Made by a program: the position numbers and the translations under genes | NCBI GenBank assembly: GCA_003233075.1 | Contig: QIKQ01000303.1 | Location: 1-28,536 of the forward strand | Origin: Gammaproteobacteria bacterium | GTDB lineage: Bacteria > Pseudomonadota > Gammaproteobacteria > SZUA-21 | Length of the DNA stretch: 28,536 nucleotides | Direction of reading: 5' to 3' | Shown here: piece after piece, positions 23,719 to 28,536 of the stretch | Layout of the letters: each line of letters opens with the position of its first letter | How positions within the stretch are numbered: the stretch's first letter is position 1 | The notes under the pieces: generated by a model | Told to the model about the DNA's origin: nothing | Databases searched by the model: none | What the model saw: the letters and a program-made list of their open reading frames with translations, nothing else

Positions 23719-23875
23719 CTAGCCCGCTTTTCTCACAGCACTTCGTAGCGAGACGGTTCAAGGGTATGCTATGACACGTTTTCACGACCGAGAAGTGCGC
23801 AGGCATAGAGTGAAAACGAGTCATAGTATGCAATTGGGTCGTCGCAGTAGACGGGCTGTGAGAAATGCGGGCTAG
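23719..23875. repeat. Large inverted repeat, 157 bases, two-tier stem
   Basis: Outer arms CTAGCCCGCTTTTCTCACAG plus C (23719-23739) and GCTGTGAGAAATGCGGGCTA plus G (23855-23875) pair with one mismatch over 21 bases. Inner arms at 23765-23785 (TATGCTATGACACGTTTTCA) and 23810-23830 (GTGAAAACGAGTCATAGTAT) pair over most of another 21. Both strands contain short frames, but none looks like a gene. It may be a small mobile palindrome or the source of a structured RNA. Confidence 0.75.
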
Positions 23876-23892
23876 TTAGGGATGCTCACAGT

Positions 23893-23913
23893 TCTCTAAA
23901 AATTAGTTATTTG
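23893..23913. repeat. End fragment of repeat family D
   Basis: TCTCTAAAAATTAG then TATTTG matches the left end of the family D elements at 9640 and 28449; the rest of the element is missing here. Confidence 0.5.
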
Positions 23914-23983
23914 AGCATTTTAGATAGTTTTGTTGAATTTTAACGAAAAATCGATCATTTTTAGCTAATGTTAGCAACAATCA

Positions 23984-24012
23984 TTGTTGTCTGCGCTCGT
24001 TTATGGTATAAA
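23984..24012 (+). promoter_or_regulatory. Sigma70-type promoter for rpsB-tsf
   Basis: TTGTTG (23984-23989), a 17-base spacer, then TATAAA (24007-24012), followed by a GC-rich ACGCGCGC start region of the type seen at stringently controlled ribosomal promoters. Transcription would begin near 24019, giving a leader of about 135 bases. Confidence 0.65.
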
Positions 24013-24018
24013 ACGCGC

Positions 24019-24153
24019 GCAATATAAATCCGTGTACTTATCGATAGCATTTTTCGGGGTGCTCAGAGGCGTAATCTTTGAAATAAAACAAGATAACGAT
24101 CTGGGTCGCGAAATGCGATAAATACATGCCACAACCCCAACAGGAGAAATTAG
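24019..24153 (+). promoter_or_regulatory. rpsB leader, candidate S2 autoregulatory RNA
   Basis: In E. coli and other gammaproteobacteria S2 represses its own operon through a conserved leader. Here the leader has TTCGGGGTGCTC (near 24054-24064), whose GGGGT can pair with ACCCC (24134-24138) just before the ribosome binding site AGGAG (24142-24146). That would place the site at the foot of a closed structure. I have not folded it; the regulatory role is by analogy. Confidence 0.45.
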
Positions 24154-25080
24154 ATGTCTAAAGTTAGCATGCGTCAGATGCTAGAAGCTGGTGTGCATTT
24201 CGGTCACCAAACTCGCTACTGGAATCCCAAAATGGGAGCTTATATTTTCGGTGAGCGTAGCAATATCCATATTATCAATCTGGAAAAAACCCTTCCTCTA
24301 TATAATGATGCTATTAATTTTATTTCGAGCATTGCGTCTCGAGGTGGAAAAATCATGTTTGTCGGAACGAAGCGATCAGCTCGTGACGCGATAAGAGAGC
24401 ATGCAGAGCGCGCCGGGATGCCTTTCGTCAATCACCGTTGGTTAGGTGGAATGTTAACCAATTTTAAAACAGTTAAACAATCCATTAAGCGACTCAAAGA
24501 ACTTGAGACGATGACAGCTGATGGCAGTAAAGAGCATTTCAATAAAAAAGAATTATTAATGCTTAATCGCGAACTAGATAAACTAGAACGCAGCCTCGGC
24601 GGTATCAAAGACATGAATGGCCTTCCCGATGTCTTATTTATTGTTGATGTCGACTACGAGAAAATCGCAATTGCCGAAGCAAAAAAACTAAATATTCCGG
24701 TTGTCGCCATTGTTGATACAAATAATAGCCCTGCCGGCGTTGATTACATAATTCCTGGTAATGATGATGCAATTCGCGCGATTCAGCTTTATACCACGGG
24801 TGTCGCTGATGCAATTATTGACGGTAGAACTTCTTCGCAGTCGATTAGTGTTGAAGACGATGAATTTGTCGCCGTTGATGATGGAACCAAGGGAAAAGAA
24901 GTCAAAAAAACTACAGCAAAGAAAAAAGTTGTTAAAAAGAAAAAAGTAGCAGCAAAAGCGAAAGACGAAACGAAAGACGAAACGAAAGCCGAAGCAAAAG
25001 AAACTGACGCGGAAGTAGTCGCTAAGAAAAAAACTACCGCTAAGAAGAAGGTTACTAAAAAGAAAGCTGAAGAAGAATAG
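24154..25080 (+). CDS. rpsB: 30S ribosomal protein S2 with a long lysine-rich tail
   Basis: The core matches bacterial S2: VSMRQMLEAGVHFGHQTRYWNPKM at the start, FVGTKRSARDAI, NHRWLGGMLTNFKTV, LPDVLFIVDVDYEKIAIAEA and VAIVDTNNSPAGVDYIIPGNDDA. At 308 residues it is some 65 longer than E. coli S2 (241). The extra part, from about residue 248, is 61 residues with 24 lysines plus Ala, Thr and Glu, and includes a DETKDETK tandem. AGGAG stands seven bases before the ATG. It heads the rpsB-tsf-pyrH-frr group. Confidence 0.97.
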   Translation: MSKVSMRQMLEAGVHFGHQTRYWNPKMGAYIFGERSNIHIINLEKTLPLYNDAINFISSIASRGGKIMFVGTKRSARDAIREHAERAGMPFVNHRWLGGMLTNFKTVKQSIKRLKELETMTADGSKEHFNKKELLMLNRELDKLERSLGGIKDMNGLPDVLFIVDVDYEKIAIAEAKKLNIPVVAIVDTNNSPAGVDYIIPGNDDAIRAIQLYTTGVADAIIDGRTSSQSISVEDDEFVAVDDGTKGKEVKKTTAKKKVVKKKKVAAKAKDETKDETKAEAKETDAEVVAKKKTTAKKKVTKKKAEEE

Positions 25081-25236
25081 ATCACGTCTTTGGATGCAAG
25101 AGAAAGATCCTTGTATGAATAATGAGAGGTCAGGCAGAATCTTAGTTTAGAACTAATTTTCGATTTTGTAATTGGCTTCTCGTTTTATGAATTATTTGTG
25201 CAAAGGTGTTAAGAAATTATTCAGGAGTTTAGTATT

Positions 25237-26118
25237 ATGAGTATTACAGCGGCACTAGTTAAAGAACTACGCGATCGTACTGGCGCGGGCATGATGGAGT
25301 GTAAAAAGGCACTCACTGAAACCGACGGTGATATCGATCAAGCAATTGAAAATTTACGAAAAGCCGGTGCAGCCAAGGCAGACAAGAAAGCGAGTCGAAT
25401 AGCAGCGGAAGGTATAATCGCAATCGAAATTTCTGCAGACGCAAAATCTGGCGTTATTTTAGAAGTTAATAGTGAAACTGACTTTGTCGCTAAAGACGAT
25501 AGTTTTAAAACACTCGTTACAAAGATTGCAAGTCGTATTTTAGTTAGCAATCCAGCAAATGTTGATGAATTGAATAGTTTAGCATTAAGCGACGATGACA
25601 AAACAACTGTTGATGAGGCTCGTGAAGCCTTGATCGGTAAAATTGGAGAGAACATCCAAGTTCGCCGTTTCATGAGATTTAGTACTGATCATACACTAGG
25701 TATGTATCAGCACGGATTAAAAATTGGTGTAGTCGTAGAAATGAAAGGCGGAGACATCGCACTCGCTAAAGATATTGCAATGCATATTGCTGCAAGCCGA
25801 CCGCTGTGTATCAACGAGTCACAAGTACCTAAAGACGAATTAGAAAAAGAAAAAATAATTTTTACTGCTCAAGCAAAAGAGAGCGGTAAACCTGATAATA
25901 TTATCGAAAAAATGATTGCTGGAAAAATTAAAAAATTCATCAATGAAGTGACTCTTCTTGGTCAGTCATTCGTAAAAGATCCGGATACGAACATTGCTAA
26001 GCTGTTAGAAAGCAAAAATGCTGAAGTGGTTAGCTTTATATGTTACGAAGTGGGTCAAGGCATCGAAAAGAAAAAGGAAAATTTTGCCGAGGAAGTAATG
26101 GCGCAAGTCAAAGATTAA
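25237..26118 (+). CDS. tsf: Elongation factor Ts
   Basis: The guanine-nucleotide exchange factor for EF-Tu. It has 293 residues, near the E. coli length. The N-terminal UBA-like domain has LVKELRDRTGAGMMECKKAL, the contact region has NSETDFVAKDDSF (about residues 78-90), and the C-terminal half has MHIAASRPLCI and TLLGQSFVKDPD. AGGAG lies about nine bases before the ATG. The 156-base gap from rpsB contains a weak TTAGTT-TAG-AACTAA hairpin followed by TTTT (25142-25160), perhaps an attenuator that lowers tsf relative to rpsB, though the stem is AT-only. Confidence 0.97.
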   Translation: MSITAALVKELRDRTGAGMMECKKALTETDGDIDQAIENLRKAGAAKADKKASRIAAEGIIAIEISADAKSGVILEVNSETDFVAKDDSFKTLVTKIASRILVSNPANVDELNSLALSDDDKTTVDEAREALIGKIGENIQVRRFMRFSTDHTLGMYQHGLKIGVVVEMKGGDIALAKDIAMHIAASRPLCINESQVPKDELEKEKIIFTAQAKESGKPDNIIEKMIAGKIKKFINEVTLLGQSFVKDPDTNIAKLLESKNAEVVSFICYEVGQGIEKKKENFAEEVMAQVKD

Positions 26119-26130
26119 ATAGAGTAAAAT

Positions 26131-26847
26131 ATGACGGAAACTAGCAACTACAAACGGATTCTAATCAAGCTTAGTGGCGAAGCTCTGATGGGAAGTCAGG
26201 ATTATGGAATTGATCCTGAAATTATTACTCGCATCGCAAATGAAATAAAAACGATATCAGAAATGGGTATACAAATTGGTGTAGTCATAGGCGGCGGAAA
26301 TATTTTTCGTGGCCAAGGTCTTGCTGATTCTGGTATTGATCGCGTTACGGGTGATCACATGGGTATGTTGGCGACCGTAATGAATTCCTTAGCAATGCAG
26401 GATGCATTAGAGAAATGTAATGTTCAAGCTAGAGTTATGTCTGCTTTAAGCATTCATCGAGTATGTGAAGACTACATACGCCGACGTGCAATGCGCCATC
26501 TCGAAAAAGGTCGAGTGGTTCTTTTTTCTGCCGGCACGGGTAATCCTTTTTTTACGACTGATTCTGCGGCAAGTTTAAGAGCAATTGAAATCGAAGCTGA
26601 TATCTTAATCAAAGCAACTAAAGTTGATGGTGTTTACACCGACGATCCCGTTACTAATCCTGAAGCAGTCCGCTATGATAGCCTTAAATTCGATGAAGTA
26701 ATCGATAAACGCTTGAAAGTTATGGACGCTACGGCTATTGTACTATGTCGAGATCACGGCATGCCTTTGCGAGTACTTAATATATTTAATGAAGGTGAAT
26801 TACTTAAAATGGTTCGTGGCGAAGAGGTCGGGACTATCGTAAATTAA
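26131..26847 (+). CDS. pyrH: UMP kinase
   Basis: This hexameric bacterial UMP kinase phosphorylates UMP to UDP for pyrimidine nucleotide synthesis. It has 238 residues. It shows the amino-acid-kinase fold motifs ILIKLSGEALMG (residues 10-21), GVVIGGGNIFRG, DHMGMLATVMNSLAMQDAL, GTGNPFFTTDSAASLRAIE and KATKVDGVYTDDP. It starts 12 bases after tsf with only a weak ribosome binding site, consistent with coupling to tsf translation. Confidence 0.97.
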   Translation: MTETSNYKRILIKLSGEALMGSQDYGIDPEIITRIANEIKTISEMGIQIGVVIGGGNIFRGQGLADSGIDRVTGDHMGMLATVMNSLAMQDALEKCNVQARVMSALSIHRVCEDYIRRRAMRHLEKGRVVLFSAGTGNPFFTTDSAASLRAIEIEADILIKATKVDGVYTDDPVTNPEAVRYDSLKFDEVIDKRLKVMDATAIVLCRDHGMPLRVLNIFNEGELLKMVRGEEVGTIVN

Positions 26848-26915
26848 CGAGAAATTAATTCTCTAAAAAAACAATGTAAGCATAAACATATTATTGCATC
26901 ATAATGAGGAAGACT

Positions 26916-27473
26916 ATGATAGAAGAAATAAAACAGGATGCTTCCGAACGAATGCAAAAGTCTATCGAATCACTTAAAACCGAATTAACTAAAATCAGAA
27001 CCGGCCGTGCCCACGCAAGTCTCTTGGATCATATTATGGTTGATTATTATGGTAATGACGTACCAATTAAACAATGCGCTAATATCTCAGTAGAAGATGC
27101 ACGTACTTTGAAAGTCACTCCCTGGGAAAAGCCTTTGGTGAGTGCTATCGAGAAAGCGATTATGAATTCTGATTTAGGATTAAACCCAAACTCTGCCGGA
27201 ACCGTGATTCGTGTTCCTATGCCACTGCTAACAGAAGAGCGTCGCAAAGATTTAGTTAAAGTCGTGCGCAATGAAGCGGAAGGTGGTCGTATAGCAATTC
27301 GTAATATTCGTCGAGAAGCAAATAGCGACTTTAAAGAATTACTAAAAGAAAAAGAAATATCTGAAGATGAGTCACGTAAAGCAGAAGAAGATATTCAAAA
27401 AATCACTGATAAATATGTTGCTGAGGTTGAATTGGTATTGCAAGTGAAGGAAAAAGAACTAATGGAGGTTTAG
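26916..27473 (+). CDS. frr: Ribosome recycling factor
   Basis: This factor acts with EF-G to split the post-termination ribosome. It has 185 residues, exactly the E. coli length, from the ATG at 26916, which has GAGGA five bases upstream. An ATG four codons earlier (26904) overlaps that site and is unlikely. Conserved blocks are LTKIRTGRAHASLLDHIMVDYYG, ISVEDARTLKVTPWE, IPMPLLTEERRKDLVK (here VPMP) and the final helix KITDKYVAEVELVLQVKEKELMEV. It follows pyrH by 68 bases. Confidence 0.97.
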   Translation: MIEEIKQDASERMQKSIESLKTELTKIRTGRAHASLLDHIMVDYYGNDVPIKQCANISVEDARTLKVTPWEKPLVSAIEKAIMNSDLGLNPNSAGTVIRVPMPLLTEERRKDLVKVVRNEAEGGRIAIRNIRREANSDFKELLKEKEISEDESRKAEEDIQKITDKYVAEVELVLQVKEKELMEV

Positions 27474-27700
27474 TTATTTCTGAAAAAGCCCTATTTGCGC
27501 GTCTACTGCGTTCACCAAGCGCTTCCGGTGCTCATTTACCTAACGTAAAATCCGCTCCGGTTCACTTGACTGTCTTGTAGCCGCATCAAATATGTCATTT
27601 TCAAAAATAACTTAAGGCCATACTTTTTGCTTACGTTGAATTCTTTTTAGACATGAAGCCCTAATATTCTGGACGCATGAAATAGTATAAATGAGCTTAT
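27474..27700. other. Spacer between frr and uppS with palindromic remnant
   Basis: No gene is seen in these 227 bases. A GC-richer part (27497-27595) starts TTGCGCGTCTACTGCGTTCACC. It contains the imperfect hairpin CCGGTGCTCATTTAC-CTAAC-GTAAAATCCGCTCCGG and resembles a decayed small repeat. TTGACT near 27567 has only a poor -10 (AATATG) 17 bases on, so a uppS promoter is possible but not convincing. Confidence 0.4.
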
Positions 27701-28468
27701 ATGAGTAAGATACCAAATCACATCGCGATTATCATGGACGGTAATGGCCGTTGGGCTCAAAGTAAAAAATTGTCCCGCCATTCTGGCCACAAAGCGGGTG
27801 TAGAAGCAGTTCGAAAAGTCATCGAAGCTTGTGCTAAACGCAAAGTCAAAAACCTCACCTTATTTGCTTTTAGTAGCGAAAACTGGAAACGTCCTAAGGC
27901 GGAAGTCAATTTATTAATGGAATTGTTTTTAGTTAGTTTGCGTCGTGAATTAAATAAATTGCATGAAAATAACATTCTAATTCGTTTTATCGGCGACCGT
28001 ACCGCGTTTGCGGGTTCCTTACTAAAACAAATCATTAAAGCAGAAGAGCTCACAAAAAAGAATACAGGTTTAGTTTTAGCGATTGCCGTTAATTACGGCG
28101 GTCGATGGGATATCGCTCAGGCGACAAAGAAGGTGGTTGCGGGGGTGTTAGCAGGTGAGTATAGCCAGGAAGAAATAAACCCCGAATTGATTTCTAAATA
28201 TGTGTGTTTAGCTGAATTTCCTGAGCCAGATTTATTTATCCGCACCAGTGGCGAGCAACGCATAAGTAATTATTTACTTTGGCAACTAGCCTATACAGAA
28301 TTATATTTTACCGATAAACACTGGCCAGATTATGATGAAATACTTTTAGATGAAGCAATCGAAGAATTTAATTGTCGCCAGCGACGATTTGGAAAAACTC
28401 AAGAGCAGCTAAATAAACCAATAGAGAATAGTTTGCCGGACAATGTTAAGGGCACCTCTAAAAATTAG
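27701..28468 (+). CDS. uppS: Undecaprenyl diphosphate synthase (cis-prenyltransferase)
   Basis: This enzyme adds eight isopentenyl units in cis to farnesyl diphosphate, making the lipid carrier for cell-wall synthesis. It has 255 residues. Motifs in order are HIAIIMDGNGRWA (7-19, Asp13 binding magnesium), SGHKAGVEAVRKV, TLFAFSSENWKRP, and PDLFIRTSGEQRISNYLLWQ with AYTELYF. GAG stands six bases before the ATG. The last five codons (GTSKN) and the stop lie inside repeat family D, so the native C-terminus may have been replaced by repeat sequence. In most relatives cdsA follows; the window ends before this can be checked. Confidence 0.96.
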   Translation: MSKIPNHIAIIMDGNGRWAQSKKLSRHSGHKAGVEAVRKVIEACAKRKVKNLTLFAFSSENWKRPKAEVNLLMELFLVSLRRELNKLHENNILIRFIGDRTAFAGSLLKQIIKAEELTKKNTGLVLAIAVNYGGRWDIAQATKKVVAGVLAGEYSQEEINPELISKYVCLAEFPEPDLFIRTSGEQRISNYLLWQLAYTELYFTDKHWPDYDEILLDEAIEEFNCRQRRFGKTQEQLNKPIENSLPDNVKGTSKN

Positions 28469-28536
28469 GATATTTGTGCGCTGGCAAGGCGGAGAACTTT
28501 TTAAAAGCGCAGTTTACACGCAGTTTATCGCTGCGC
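28449..28536. repeat. Palindromic dispersed repeat family D, copy 2 (cut by window end)
   Basis: GGGCACCTCTAAAAATTAGG then ATATTTGTGCGCTGGCAAGG, CGGAGAACTTTTT and AAGCGCAGTTTACACGCAGT match 9639-9720 with few differences. It overlaps the last 20 bases of uppS and supplies its TAG stop. The right half of the element would lie beyond the window. Confidence 0.8.

Noticed and set aside
23591..23833. Minus-strand 80-codon frame upstream of rpsB
   Set aside because: It overlaps the large inverted repeat; composition and lack of a ribosome binding site argue against a gene.
24789..25085. Minus-strand 98-codon frame rich in Ser, Phe and Ala
   Set aside because: It is the antisense shadow of the lysine-rich S2 tail (AAA/AAG codons read as TTT/CTT).
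26848..26880. Terminator after pyrH (GAGAA-ATTAA-TTCTC hairpin)
   Set aside because: The stem is only five pairs and is followed by A-rich rather than T-rich sequence on the coding strand.

Overview
The window looks like chromosome from a low-GC (AT-rich by eye) gammaproteobacterium. DapD, Map, S2, RRF and the other housekeeping proteins read like enterobacterial/pseudomonad orthologues. The order map-glnD-dapC-dapD-arsC-like-dapE next to a divergent rpsB-tsf-pyrH-frr-uppS run is typical of that class. I cannot name genus or species. Intergenic spaces hold many short palindromic repeats and MITE-like elements.

Positions 1-860: a small S4-domain RNA-binding protein gene, a 335-bp MITE-like element and tandem repeats. 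Positions 860-9050 (minus strand): a vitamin B12 locus that reads from a strong sigma70-type promoter (9021-9049) through a cobalamin riboswitch (about 8818-9003) into btuB, a TonB-like gene, a decayed fragment of an L-threonine-O-3-phosphate decarboxylase gene (5540-5686), then cobQ, cobU, cobT, cobC and cobS. Positions 9087-12480 (plus strand): a repeat-rich spacer, a second strong promoter, and a tightly overlapping btuF-btuC-btuD ABC transporter operon with no visible riboswitch. Together BtuB/TonB move corrinoid across the outer membrane, BtuFCD across the inner membrane, and CobQ/U/T/C/S amidate the corrin ring and build the nucleotide loop. Aminopropanol-arm genes (cbiB, intact cobD) and corrin-ring genes are not in the window.

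Positions 12561-12907: a second MITE copy with a perfect 10-bp target duplication. Positions 12932-17815 (minus): dapE, an ArsC/YffB-like gene, dapD, an unrecognised lipoprotein gene and dapC, i.e. three steps of the succinylase branch of lysine/diaminopimelate synthesis. Positions 17870-19183 (plus): a DMT/EamA transporter and a VOC-fold protein in a two-gene operon. Positions 19607-23092 (minus): glnD and map. Positions 23093-24153: a repeat-rich spacer with a 157-bp inverted repeat, then the rpsB promoter and leader. Positions 24154-28468 (plus): rpsB, tsf, pyrH, frr and uppS. The uppS stop codon lies inside a dispersed repeat that runs off the window end.

I did not find a defence system, CRISPR array, phage, integrase or clearly novel enzyme system. 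The most informative non-routine signals are the decayed cobD-like remnant inside an otherwise intact B12 operon, the MITE family with 10-bp duplications, a multi-hairpin repeat family whose stems are kept between copies, and a lysine-rich tail on ribosomal protein S2.
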